64,000 bases of DNA from an uncultured Spartobacteria bacterium (lineage in GTDB: Bacteria > Verrucomicrobiota > Verrucomicrobiia > Chthoniobacterales > Chthoniobacteraceae), in assembly GCA_903882875.1 (NCBI GenBank), contig CAIRYQ010000044.1, positions 1-64,000 of the forward strand. The letters are read 5' to 3'. This document shows positions 44,608 through 53,458 of this stretch, piece after piece; position 1 is the first letter of the stretch; each line of letters opens with the position of its first letter. A model generated the notes under the pieces. That model had not been told where the DNA came from, searched no databases, and saw only the letters and a list, made by a program, of their open reading frames with translations. Both the position numbers and the translations under genes were made by a program.

Positions 44608-45527
44608 GTCTGCTTATGACGCTCCAAACCGAGGAGTCTGGCAAGCGCGGCCTGAATGCGCTTTCGCACGGGAAGGCAGAGAAGCCATTGCGGATGCGAG
44701 AGCAGGGCACGCGCGAAAACCGGAGGCTTGCGGTCGCCCTGGGATTTTTTCCCGAGCTGGTAGATGTCGTAGCTGAGGTGTGCGCGCAGCGTGAGCCTTT
44801 TCCACAGGCCGATGGGCGCACGGGCGTCGAGGTGCTGGCGGACGATGGCGCGGATTTCGTCGGCGGCCTTTTCGGTGGCGTTGGATTTTTGCGCCGCGTG
44901 GATGCGGAAGCGCGCGAGCACCTCGGGGATGTGCGCGGTCCGTGCGCCGGCGATGATGCAGCGCACCCAGAAGTCGTAGTCGAAGGCGAGATTCCAGCGC
45001 GTGTCGAAGCCGTTCACTTTTTCCCATAGGCTGCGGCGGAAAAAAACTTCGGGCTGCACCCACTGCCGTTTGCGCCACCAGACGTTGTAGATGTCGAGCA
45101 TCTCGGGGAGGGAGCGGATGCGGCCGCTGTGGATGCCGGAGGGCTTGCCGTCGCGATCGATCCATTCGATCTGCCCGTACACGAGGTCAATTTCGGGATG
45201 CTCGCGGAAAAATGTGATGACGCGCCCGGCGGTACCCGGAGCGAGGAGGTCGTCGCCATTGATGAAGCCGACGATCTCGCCGCCCATCTCGCGGAAGGCG
45301 CGGTTGATCGCGTCGGTCTGCCCGCCATCGGGTTCGCTGCGCACGGTGTCGCCTTCGCGTGCATACGAGCGTGCGATCTCGGTGGTGCGATCTTTCGATG
45401 CACCGTCCTGGAGCCACCAGCGGAGCGCAGGCCCCTGAGCATTCAGCGATTCGAGCGTGGCGGGGAGAAATTCCTCCGCATTGAAAACGGGTACTGCGAG
45501 CACGAGCTGTTCTGCGGGCGCGCTCAT
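44604..45527 (-). CDS. Glycosyltransferase family 2
   Basis: 307 residues from the ATG at 45527, which overlaps the ABC ATPase stop by four bases; the in-frame sequence upstream of it is not protein-like. GT2 signatures: LVLAVPVFNAEEFLPATLES, LRWWLQDGASKDRTTEIARS, GGQTDAINRAFREMGGEIVG, and FINGDDLLAPGTAGRVITFF as the D-x-D equivalent. An NLAFDYDFWVRCIIAGARTA segment is typical of surface-polysaccharide GT2 enzymes. A basic C-terminus follows; no membrane helix. Confidence 0.85.
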   Translation of the reverse strand: MSAPAEQLVLAVPVFNAEEFLPATLESLNAQGPALRWWLQDGASKDRTTEIARSYAREGDTVRSEPDGGQTDAINRAFREMGGEIVGFINGDDLLAPGTAGRVITFFREHPEIDLVYGQIEWIDRDGKPSGIHSGRIRSLPEMLDIYNVWWRKRQWVQPEVFFRRSLWEKVNGFDTRWNLAFDYDFWVRCIIAGARTAHIPEVLARFRIHAAQKSNATEKAADEIRAIVRQHLDARAPIGLWKRLTLRAHLSYDIYQLGKKSQGDRKPPVFARALLSHPQWLLCLPVRKRIQAALARLLGLERHKQT

Positions 45528-46834
45528 GCGGCGACCGGCTCCTCGGAAAGTGTGCGGATTTCCCAGCGGATGCGCGGGCACACGACGCCGGGCCACGGCT
45601 CGGGGAAGCTCGACGACTGGTTGCCCACGCCGGAGACGACGAGGCTGAGGTAATTCCGCATGTGGATGAGGAAGCGCTCGCCGGGGACATCGCATTGCAC
45701 GCCGACCGCGTAGCCGCGGCGGTTCAGCAGGCCGCCTGGGATGATGCACGTCGTCTGATAGGTGCCGGGTTCGTGGATTTCGCGCTGGAAATTGTGATCG
45801 GTCGCGATGAATGCGAGTTCGCCTTCCTGGGTCGTGAACGCAACATCGAAGCGCACGCCTCGCAGGCGGCGCTTCACGCGGTAGGTGATCTCAATCGCGA
45901 TTGGCTGATCGGGCTCGAATGTGGTGCGTACGGCGCCGTCGCGATCCAGCAGCCGGAGGCGCGTGTATTCCACGTCGTCGCACGAGGGGGCGTCGTCGCG
46001 TTCCGTCCAGTCGAGTTCGCCGGCGATCTCATCGGGCACGGTTGAAGCGAGGTAGCGGCTGATGATTTCCGCGGGCGGGCCGTCCATCGTCGCGCGTCCG
46101 TCCTCGATGAGAATCGCGTGTTCGCAGAGGCTGCGGACGGCGCCCATGTTGTGGCTGACAAAAAAGACCGTGCGTCCGTGCTGGTTCGCGACCTCGCCCA
46201 TTTTACCGAGGCACTTTTTCTGGAAGCCCGCGTCGCCGACGGCGAGCACTTCGTCAATGAAGAGGATCTCCGGCTCGAGGTGTGCGGCGACGGCGAATGC
46301 GAGGCGCACGAACATGCCGCTCGAGTAGTGCTTCACCGGAGTGTCAATGAACCGATCCAGCTCTGCGAATGCGACGATCTCGTCGAATTTTGCCGCGATC
46401 TCCCATCGCTTCATTCCAAGGATCGTGCCGTTAAGGAACACATTTTCGCGGCCGGTGAGATCGGGGTGGAAGCCCGTGCCGACTTCGAGCAGCGAGGCGA
46501 GGCGTCCGCGGAGGATTGCGCGCCCGCTCGTCGGCTCGGTGATGCGCGAAAGGATTTTCAGCAGCGTGCTTTTTCCCGCGCCGTTGCGACCGACGATGCC
46601 GACGATCTCGCCGGCCTTTGCGGAAAAGCTGATGTCGCGGATCGCCCAGAATGTGTCCGGAGTCGGGCCCTGCCGTCCCGCCGGTGCGGCGGGCGTTTCC
46701 TTGCGCGGCGTGGTGCCCGCGCCACGGCGGAATCGCGCGGCGATGCGGCCGAATGTGTCGCGCAGGCTGGTCGCGCCGATGCTGCCGAGGCGATACAGCT
46801 TGGAAAGTGACTCGACTTCGACACGGGGCTTCAT
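45524..46834 (-). CDS. ABC transporter ATP-binding protein, Wzt-like with C-terminal substrate domain
   Basis: 436 residues from the ATG at 46834. The nucleotide-binding domain shows Walker A GIVGRNGAGKSTLLK, GRLASLLEVGTGFHPDLTGR, the signature HYSSGMFVRLAFAVA, Walker B ILFIDEVLAVGDAGF and the switch HN pair in VFFVSHNMGAV. From about residue 270 a beta-sandwich domain (RLLDRDGAVRTTFEPDQPIA, then TTCIIPGGLLNRRGYAVGV) resembles the C-terminal domain of Wzt, which in O-antigen systems recognises the non-reducing end of the finished glycan. With the permease at 47768 it forms an ABC-2-type exporter. The substrate-recognition domain implies that a finished, capped chain is exported. Confidence 0.92.
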   Translation of the reverse strand: MKPRVEVESLSKLYRLGSIGATSLRDTFGRIAARFRRGAGTTPRKETPAAPAGRQGPTPDTFWAIRDISFSAKAGEIVGIVGRNGAGKSTLLKILSRITEPTSGRAILRGRLASLLEVGTGFHPDLTGRENVFLNGTILGMKRWEIAAKFDEIVAFAELDRFIDTPVKHYSSGMFVRLAFAVAAHLEPEILFIDEVLAVGDAGFQKKCLGKMGEVANQHGRTVFFVSHNMGAVRSLCEHAILIEDGRATMDGPPAEIISRYLASTVPDEIAGELDWTERDDAPSCDDVEYTRLRLLDRDGAVRTTFEPDQPIAIEITYRVKRRLRGVRFDVAFTTQEGELAFIATDHNFQREIHEPGTYQTTCIIPGGLLNRRGYAVGVQCDVPGERFLIHMRNYLSLVVSGVGNQSSSFPEPWPGVVCPRIRWEIRTLSEEPVAA

Positions 46835-47775
46835 GATGCGAGAACCTGTCGTTTCACCGCGCTGAGCCACGGGCGGAAACACAGCAGCGACGGATGGAGG
46901 AGCGCCTCGGAGAAAAGCCGGAGGAGCCGGATGAGACGTGATTTTTCCTGCGGCGAATGCAGGGCGCGCCGGACGAGGTAGGACTTCCGGTGCTCGACGA
47001 TCTCGCGGGCGAGCGCGGCACGATCCGCGGGGCTGATGCGATCGGCAAAGGCGGCGGCAGTGCGCAGCTCTTCCTCGAGGAACCGGTATGCGCTGCCGTC
47101 CTTGACGGTCTTGCTCGCGGGGTGCCAGCGCCAGCGGCCGAGCACCTCGGGGATGCGGTGGAGGCGGTAGCCGGCGAAATGCGCGCGCGTGTAGTACTCC
47201 ATGTCCATCGAGTAGCCGTAGCTCTCCTCGAATCCGCCGAGCTTTTCGTAGATCGAGCGCCGCATGTAGCAGACATTCGAGCAAGGAAACACATGTTCGA
47301 CCGACCGCGACCATGGAGTGAGGATTTCTTTCTCCGACTTCGGTTCATAGTGCGTCACCGTTCCGCGCTCGCCGGTTTCGTCGAAAATCACGGCAATGCC
47401 GCCGGCCCAGTCCACCGACGGGTCGCGGAAAATTCCGCCGATGTACGCGAGCGATCCGGGCATGAGGAGATCGTCGCTGTTCAGGTAGCACCATACGTCG
47501 CCGGTCGCGCGCGCGAGCCCCTTGTTGATTGCGTGCGACTGGCCGCGATCCTCCGCGCTTTCCCAATGTGTGATGTGCGGCGCGAGCAGTGCGAGGATGT
47601 CGCACGTGTTGTCCTTCGAGCCGCCGTCCATCACGATCAATTCGAGGTTCGGGTAATTCTGATCAATGACCGAGCGCAGCGTGGCCTCGATGAATTCGCC
47701 CTGGTTCAGGCTCGGGACGATCACGGAAATCCGCGGAAGTTCCGCCTCCGCTGTGTGTGAGACGGGATCAGGCAC
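46831..47775 (-). CDS. Glycosyltransferase family 2, between the two ABC transporter genes
   Basis: 314 residues. ISVIVPSLNQGEFIEATLRS, LELIVMDGGSKDNTCDILAL, YLNSDDLLMPGSLAYIGGIF (D-x-D) and EHVFPCSNVCYMRRSIYEKL are the standard GT2 landmarks of polysaccharide loci. It overlaps the permease gene by 8 nt and the ATPase gene by 4 nt, so it is translated with the exporter and probably acts on the same product. Confidence 0.88.
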   Translation of the reverse strand: MPDPVSHTAEAELPRISVIVPSLNQGEFIEATLRSVIDQNYPNLELIVMDGGSKDNTCDILALLAPHITHWESAEDRGQSHAINKGLARATGDVWCYLNSDDLLMPGSLAYIGGIFRDPSVDWAGGIAVIFDETGERGTVTHYEPKSEKEILTPWSRSVEHVFPCSNVCYMRRSIYEKLGGFEESYGYSMDMEYYTRAHFAGYRLHRIPEVLGRWRWHPASKTVKDGSAYRFLEEELRTAAAFADRISPADRAALAREIVEHRKSYLVRRALHSPQEKSRLIRLLRLFSEALLHPSLLCFRPWLSAVKRQVLAS

Positions 47776-48655
47776 AGTCGGTCACCGTCCTTTCCGCACG
47801 GCCAAATGCGATGATGCCAAGCAGCAGGATGACTGCGCTCGCGAGCGCCGAGACGCCGAGCATCGGGCCGTGAAAAGTGCCGCGTCCGAGCAGCGAAAAG
47901 CGGAAGCCCTCGACGATCGGCGCCATCGGATTCATCCACGCGATCCACGCAAAGCGTCCGTCGCCGCCGGTGAGCTTCGAGAGCGGATAGATCACCGGCG
48001 TGGCAAACATCCAGAGCTGGATGAGGATCGGTGTGAGGTGCGAGAGGTCGCGGTATTTTGCCGTCGAGGAGGAAAAGAGAAGGCTCAATCCGAGGCTGAG
48101 CACCGCGGTGATCAGCAACAGCGGGAGTGCGAGCAGGATCGCGGGGCCGAAATAGACCGCGGCACCCCGCAGCGCAAACCACGCGCCAAAAATAAAGAAG
48201 ACCGCGAACTGAAGGCCGAGCGCGAAGAGATTCGAGATGATGGAAGAGAGCGGCACGATGAGCCGCGGAAAATACACTTTGCCAAAAAGGTGCGCGTTGT
48301 TTGTGAACGTCGCCGCGCCAGTCGTGACATTTTGTGCGAAGTACCCCCACGGCAGCAGCGCGCAGAGGTAGAAGAGCAGGGGCGGAATCCCGCCGGTCTC
48401 GATGCCGGCCACCTTGTTGAAGACGATCGTGAAGACGAGCGTGTTCAGCAGGGGCTGGAGGATGAACCACAACGGCCCGAGCACGGTCTGTTTGTACTTC
48501 GCGAGAAAATCGCGCCGCACGAGCACGAAGAGCAGGTCGCGGTATTCCCAAAGTTCGCGCCAATTCACACGCAGCCAGCCGGTGCGCGCCTCGATGTGGA
48601 TCTCGTAGTCGGGCGGTGCGGACTCCGTGTCTGGGCTGGTCTGCAGTGTGGGCAT
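47768..48655 (-). CDS. ABC-2 type polysaccharide export permease, Wzm-like
   Basis: 295 residues. A short cytoplasmic N-terminus (LWEYRDLLFVLVRRDFLAKY, the ABC-2 entry motif KQTVLGPLWFILQPLLNTLV) precedes about six membrane helices, among them FYLCALLPWGYFAQNV, LFALGLQFAVFFIFGAWFAL, ILLALPLLLITAVLSLGLSL and GVSALASAVILLLGIIAFG. The KVYFPRLIVPLSSII and DLSHLTPILIQLWMFATPVI segments are typical of Wzm, KpsM and TagG. It starts 9 nt after the phosphopantetheinyl transferase stop, which physically ties the exporter to the PKS-NRPS part of the run. Confidence 0.93.
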   Translation of the reverse strand: MPTLQTSPDTESAPPDYEIHIEARTGWLRVNWRELWEYRDLLFVLVRRDFLAKYKQTVLGPLWFILQPLLNTLVFTIVFNKVAGIETGGIPPLLFYLCALLPWGYFAQNVTTGAATFTNNAHLFGKVYFPRLIVPLSSIISNLFALGLQFAVFFIFGAWFALRGAAVYFGPAILLALPLLLITAVLSLGLSLLFSSSTAKYRDLSHLTPILIQLWMFATPVIYPLSKLTGGDGRFAWIAWMNPMAPIVEGFRFSLLGRGTFHGPMLGVSALASAVILLLGIIAFGRAERTVTDCA

Positions 48656-48664
48656 CGCGATGGG

Positions 48665-49336
48665 TTAGACGCTCCAGTTCCAGCACGCCAGCCGCCACTC
48701 ATCGCCCTCGCTCGCCACCGCGCCGGCGTAGCCGCTTGCAGGGCAGAGATTCCGCACGCCGAAGCGATCCGTGCGGACATTTCCCGTGAGGCCGCAGCCC
48801 TCGGCTTTCACACATGCCTCCTTGCGCGTCCACAGGTCGAAAAATTTCTCCACGCGCTCGTGTGGCGGCGAGATGCGGAGATCCCACGCTTCGGCCGGCT
48901 CGAAGTAATGCTCGACGATGGGATCGATCTCGATTTCCCGCTGCACGCGCTCGATGTCCACGCCGACCTCGCGTCCACGCGTGACGGCGATGAGCGCGAG
49001 ATCCGCGGAGTGGCTGAGATTGAAGCGGAGATCGGTGAACGTCTGCACGAGGGACGGCTTGCCACTCGGCCCCGTGCGGAATTCCAGCGACTGCGGATCG
49101 GCCGATAGATAAAGCCCGAGCACCATCCGCAGCGCGCCGTGGGCGGCGATGAAGCGATCCCGATCCCGGATCAGCGCGAAGCGTCCCGCGCGCAGGAGTT
49201 CCTCGCGGGACAGCACGGCTTCCGCGCCGGAGAGCCGGACGGGATCATCGAGCGTCGCACGCCAGAGGTGGATCTCGCCGGGCGCGAGCACCGGGCGCAC
49301 AGGGCCGGGAAGCCAGTCAGGAAGCGATGGAGGCAT
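48665..49336 (-). CDS. Sfp-type 4'-phosphopantetheinyl transferase
   Basis: 223 residues from the ATG at 49336 (another at 49351). Landmarks: FIAAHGALRMVLGLYLSADP, GPSGKPSLV, LRFNLSHSADLALIAVTRGR, the metal-binding EVGVDIERVQREIEID, and FFDLWTRKEACVKAEGCGL. It transfers the phosphopantetheine arm of CoA to serine of carrier proteins, here presumably the ACP of the PKS, the PCP of the NRPS, the free ACP and the carrier domain on the FkbH-like protein. It overlaps the NRPS gene by 20 nt. Confidence 0.92.
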   Translation of the reverse strand: MPPSLPDWLPGPVRPVLAPGEIHLWRATLDDPVRLSGAEAVLSREELLRAGRFALIRDRDRFIAAHGALRMVLGLYLSADPQSLEFRTGPSGKPSLVQTFTDLRFNLSHSADLALIAVTRGREVGVDIERVQREIEIDPIVEHYFEPAEAWDLRISPPHERVEKFFDLWTRKEACVKAEGCGLTGNVRTDRFGVRNLCPASGYAGAVASEGDEWRLACWNWSV

Positions 49337-52300
49337 GGGATGAGTGTGCATGTGCGCGTGCGAGCAGTTCGCGGAATTTCGCCGCCGCCGTCGCGGCGTT
49401 TTCGCGGATATAGGATAGGTGCGTGCCAGGCAGGACGTGCCTTTCGAGCCGCGCACCGGAAAATGATTCCCATCCAAATGAGCCGTGGCTCCGCGAAGAT
49501 TCCTCATCCTGCAGCAGCGTGACGGTCCCGCGAAAATTCCGCAGCCGGTGCCGCAGCAGTGTCACCGGGTAATCCTTTTGCCCGCGAGGGTGCTGCTCCA
49601 CCACAGGCTGCCCAATCGGCGGCGTGGTCGTTGCGGAACGCGGTTTCCGGCGCATGGCCTTTTGAAAAATGTAGCCGATTTTCCTCCCGAGGGAGAGTCC
49701 GGCCATCTGCGCGAGGTGGTGTCGGATGCGCCGTCGCAGCGTGAACTGCTGCGCCTCGGCGGCACGTTTCTCCGCCTCTGCGTCGAGGTAGTTTTTCAGA
49801 TGGGTATCGTTGGGCACCACCGTGTCCAATAGCACGAGCAGCGCCACATTTTCACCGGCTTCCTCGAGCTGGCATGCGATCTCGTGGGCACAGATTCCGC
49901 CCACGCATTCGCCCGCCAGGAAATACGGCCCGCGCGGCTGCACTCGGCGGATTTCGCGCAGGTAGTCCGCGGCCATCTCCGTCACACTTGGGTGGGGCGG
50001 TTCGCCGGTGCCCGCCCCGCGTGCCTTCAGGCCCCAGATGGGACGCGCGGGATCGATCTGCCGGGACAGTTCGGCATACACGAGGAACTCGATCTCGCCG
50101 CCCCAGCCGCCCGCGACGAGGAACAGCGGACGCACCGATGGATCGCCGTATTGTACGGAGACGAGGTAGTTGCTGGCATTCGCCGCCGCCGTGCGATGCA
50201 TCGAGAGAAACTCCGCGAGGCCCGCAACGGTCGGCGTTTCAAAAAGGCGCCGTGCGGGAATCTCCACGCCAAGCTCGCTGCGGATCGCGCCGAGCATCCG
50301 CAGTGCGAGCAGCGAGTGGCCGCCGACGGTGAAGAAATCATCGAACACTGACGGGACAGCGCGCCCGAGGATGCGTTCCCAGATTGCAGCGATGCCGCGC
50401 TCGGTCTCGTTGCGTGGCGCAACTGCGGCGGCGGAACTGGCGGCGGCCGTGGCATCCGGCAGCGGCAGTCGCTTTGCATCCAGCTTGCCATTCGGAGTGA
50501 GAGGCAGGGCATCCAGCCAGACGAAGTCGGACGGGATCATATACGAAGGAAGATGCCGTGAGAGAAAATCTCGCAGCTCGGAGAAGTCGGGGCGTTCAGC
50601 CGAGTGCGGCACGACGTATCCGATGAGCGACTGCGCGACGCCTGACTCGACGCGGGCCGTGACTGCCGCTTGGCGGATCAGGGGATGTCGCCGCAGCGCC
50701 GTCTCGATCTCGCCAGGCTCGATTCGGAATCCGCGCAGCTTCACCTGCTGATCCATGCGGCCCAAACATTCGATCCGCCCATCGGCCAGATAGCGTGCGA
50801 GATCGCCCGTGCGATAGAGCCGAGCATTCGCATCCGGGGAAAATGGATCGCGGATGAATTTTTCCGCCGTGAGTTCCGGGCGCTTCAAATATCCGCGCGA
50901 GAGTCCTGCGCCGCCGATGTGCAATTCGCCCGGCACTCCAATCGGCGTCGGCTGCCCGTACGCATCGAGGATGTAGATTTGCGTGTTCGCGATGGGCCGT
51001 CCGATCGTGATCGTCGTGTCGCCCGCCGTCAGGCGTTGAATCGTGGACCAGATGGTCGTTTCCGTCGGGCCGTACATGTTCCAGAGTTCGCCGCACTTTG
51101 GCAGAAGGCTGGCTGCCAGTTCGCGTGGGCACGCTTCCCCGCCGATCAATGCCTTGAGTTGCGGCGTTCCTTTCCACGCTGTCTCGATCAGGAGCCGCCA
51201 AGTCGTGGGTGTCGCCTGCAGCACCGTCGCGCGGCGGCGCTCGATTTCGCGGAGCAGTGCGCTGCCGTCTGTCGCACTCTCGCGTGTGAGCACTGCGAGC
51301 CGTGCGCCGCAGATGAGCGGCAGGAAAATTTCCAGCCCCGCGATGTCGAACGAAAGCGTCGTCACGGCAAGCAGCACGTCGGTGGATGTCATTCCGGGCG
51401 ATTGCTGCATCGAGCGGAGAAAATTCGTCAGCGAGCGGTGCGAAATTTCCACGCCTTTTGGCCGGCCCGTGGAGCCGGAGGTGAAGATGACGTAGGCGAG
51501 ATCGTCGGGAGAGGCAGATGCCCGCGACGGGATTTGGCCGCGAGGCTCGGAAGGCGCATCATCGAGAAGGACGACTGTCGCTCTGTGAGGTGGCAGCGCG
51601 CCGGTGAGTGCGTGCTGTGTCAAAATAAGCGGCATGTCCGCGTCCTCGATCATCATCGCGAGCCGCGCGGAGGGAAACATCGGGTCGAGGGGAACGTAGG
51701 CCGCGCCGCTTTTCAAAATGCCCAGCACCGCCGCGACCATCTCCGCGGAGCGATCCACGCACACGCCGATCAAGACTCCCGGCGCAGCCCCCAGCGCACA
51801 GAGTTGCTGTGCGATCTGATCCGAGCGCGTGTCGAGTGCGCCGTATGTCAGGCATTGCGTCTCGGATTCGACGGCGATGGCATCCGGTGTTCGGGCTGCC
51901 TGCCGCACGATGAGCGCGTGGACGGTGAGGGAATCCGGGTCGTCCTGCGCGGTCTGGTTCCACTCGATCAGCAGGCGACGTTTTTCCGCATCAGGCAGGA
52001 TCGGCATTTCGCAAATCCTCCTCTGCGGATCGCGGGCGATCTCGCCGAGCAGGTGCGTGAAGTGCGCCGCGAGCCTTTCGATTGTTTCCCGGGAGAAAAG
52101 CCCCGATGCAAATTGGAACTGCCCGAAAAACGCGCCATCCTGCTGTTCAAAAAGATGCAGCGCGAGATCCACCAGCGAGAATCGCGTTTCAAAATCAAAG
52201 CGGCTCACGCGCAGCGTGCCGAGTCGCTCATGCACCGGCGGGAGCACCTGGATGAGCGCCTGAAAAACCGGGTTGCGGCTCGGATCGCGGTGCGACTCCA

Positions 52301-53420
52301 GATTGTTCACGACGTTGTCGAACGGCACATCCGCGTTGGAAAGCGCAGTGATCGCGGTATCGCGGCAGAGCCGCAGCAGTTCTGTGAAAGTCGGATTGCC
52401 CGATGCGTCGCAGCGCAGCGTGACCATGTTCAGGAAGTTGCCGATGAGGCGCTCGAATTCCGGCAGCGGTCGCCGCGCGATGGGTGTGCCCGTCAAAATT
52501 TCCGCCCCGGCGCCGTGGCGCATGAGCAGGAGATGGAATGCGGCGTATGCTGTGGCGAAAAACGTGCATCGCTCGCGGTTTCCGAGTGCCGTGAGTGATC
52601 GCGCGAGTGGCGCGGGAATTGTGAAGCTCACATCCGATCCGTCGAAAGACTGGCGCGGCGGGCGTGTTGAGTCAGTCGCGAGTTCGAGCTTGGGCAACTC
52701 GCCTTGCAGGTGCCGCCGCCAGAAGTCTGACTGCCGCGAATTTCGCACCCCTGAAAGCTCATCCTGCTGCCATGCGGTGAAGTCGGAATACTGTGCGGGA
52801 AGTTCCGGCAGCACAGGCGCAGAGCCGGAAACCGCCGCGCGGTAGCACGCATCCAATTCATCGAAGATCAGGCCAAGCGAGAGCCCGTCCGCGACGATGT
52901 GATGCACATTCACGAGCAGCACATGATCGTTTTCCGCAATCTTAAACAGCGAGACACGCAGCAGCGGCAGGCGGGTGAGATCAAATGGCTTCACCGAATC
53001 CGCGATGATGAGCGCCCTTGCCTCGCTCTCGCGCATTTCATCGGGGAGGTGCGTGAGATCGTTCACGCGGATTTCCATCGCGCATTCCCCATGCACCTGC
53101 TGGACGGGCATTCCATCGAGTTCGGCAAACGTCGTCCGCCAGCTTTCATGCCGTTGGATGATTTGGCGGAAGCTTTCGCGCAGCGCTCCGATGTCCAGTT
53201 CTCCCGTGAGCCGATATGCGAGCGGAAGGTTGTAGGCCGCGAGGCCGGGATTCATCTGCTCGCTCAGCCACATCTGCCGCTGCGCGGATGAGAGAGGGAC
53301 AGGTTGCCCGTCCGCACGGATGGGAAATCTGCGCCGCTCACGTTGCGCACCGCCAGCACCCCGCAGGCGCAGTTCCAGCAGGCGGCGCCTCTCTTCGGAA
53401 AGTGGAGTCCGGCTATCCAT
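49317..53420 (-). CDS. Nonribosomal peptide synthetase module C-A-PCP-TE
   Basis: 1367 residues. Condensation domain with intact NVHHIVADGLSLGL (about residue 172); adenylation domain with YVIFTSGSTGRPKGVEISHR (about 645), YGPTETTIWST, and LPLTPNGKLDAKRL, whose Lys is the catalytic one; carrier domain with FFTVGGHSLLALRML (about 1033); thioesterase beginning RPLFLVAGGWGGEIEFLVYA. The TE nucleophile elbow reads FLAGECVGGICAHE, with Cys instead of Ser. Aligning the binding pocket by eye with GrsA gives D-I-L-T-I-G-M-I-W-K, nearest to the published glycine code (7 of 10), so Gly or a small residue is a tentative prediction. It ends the assembly line: the PKS ACP just upstream should feed its C domain, and the TE should release the product. 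Confidence 0.93.
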   Translation of the reverse strand: MDSRTPLSEERRRLLELRLRGAGGAQRERRRFPIRADGQPVPLSSAQRQMWLSEQMNPGLAAYNLPLAYRLTGELDIGALRESFRQIIQRHESWRTTFAELDGMPVQQVHGECAMEIRVNDLTHLPDEMRESEARALIIADSVKPFDLTRLPLLRVSLFKIAENDHVLLVNVHHIVADGLSLGLIFDELDACYRAAVSGSAPVLPELPAQYSDFTAWQQDELSGVRNSRQSDFWRRHLQGELPKLELATDSTRPPRQSFDGSDVSFTIPAPLARSLTALGNRERCTFFATAYAAFHLLLMRHGAGAEILTGTPIARRPLPEFERLIGNFLNMVTLRCDASGNPTFTELLRLCRDTAITALSNADVPFDNVVNNLESHRDPSRNPVFQALIQVLPPVHERLGTLRVSRFDFETRFSLVDLALHLFEQQDGAFFGQFQFASGLFSRETIERLAAHFTHLLGEIARDPQRRICEMPILPDAEKRRLLIEWNQTAQDDPDSLTVHALIVRQAARTPDAIAVESETQCLTYGALDTRSDQIAQQLCALGAAPGVLIGVCVDRSAEMVAAVLGILKSGAAYVPLDPMFPSARLAMMIEDADMPLILTQHALTGALPPHRATVVLLDDAPSEPRGQIPSRASASPDDLAYVIFTSGSTGRPKGVEISHRSLTNFLRSMQQSPGMTSTDVLLAVTTLSFDIAGLEIFLPLICGARLAVLTRESATDGSALLREIERRRATVLQATPTTWRLLIETAWKGTPQLKALIGGEACPRELAASLLPKCGELWNMYGPTETTIWSTIQRLTAGDTTITIGRPIANTQIYILDAYGQPTPIGVPGELHIGGAGLSRGYLKRPELTAEKFIRDPFSPDANARLYRTGDLARYLADGRIECLGRMDQQVKLRGFRIEPGEIETALRRHPLIRQAAVTARVESGVAQSLIGYVVPHSAERPDFSELRDFLSRHLPSYMIPSDFVWLDALPLTPNGKLDAKRLPLPDATAAASSAAAVAPRNETERGIAAIWERILGRAVPSVFDDFFTVGGHSLLALRMLGAIRSELGVEIPARRLFETPTVAGLAEFLSMHRTAAANASNYLVSVQYGDPSVRPLFLVAGGWGGEIEFLVYAELSRQIDPARPIWGLKARGAGTGEPPHPSVTEMAADYLREIRRVQPRGPYFLAGECVGGICAHEIACQLEEAGENVALLVLLDTVVPNDTHLKNYLDAEAEKRAAEAQQFTLRRRIRHHLAQMAGLSLGRKIGYIFQKAMRRKPRSATTTPPIGQPVVEQHPRGQKDYPVTLLRHRLRNFRGTVTLLQDEESSRSHGSFGWESFSGARLERHVLPGTHLSYIRENAATAAAKFRELLARAHAHSSHASIAS

Positions 53421-53458
53421 GTTGCAGGATCATTGGTGCGGTGCGGCCGGGATACTGG

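Noticed and set aside
42653-48655. A conventional O-antigen or capsule locus unrelated to the PKS-NRPS
   Set aside because: Not ruled out, but no nucleotide-sugar synthesis, initiating transferase, Wzx or Wzy gene is seen, and the run is continuous with the phosphopantetheinyl transferase gene, so I treat it as part of the same unit.
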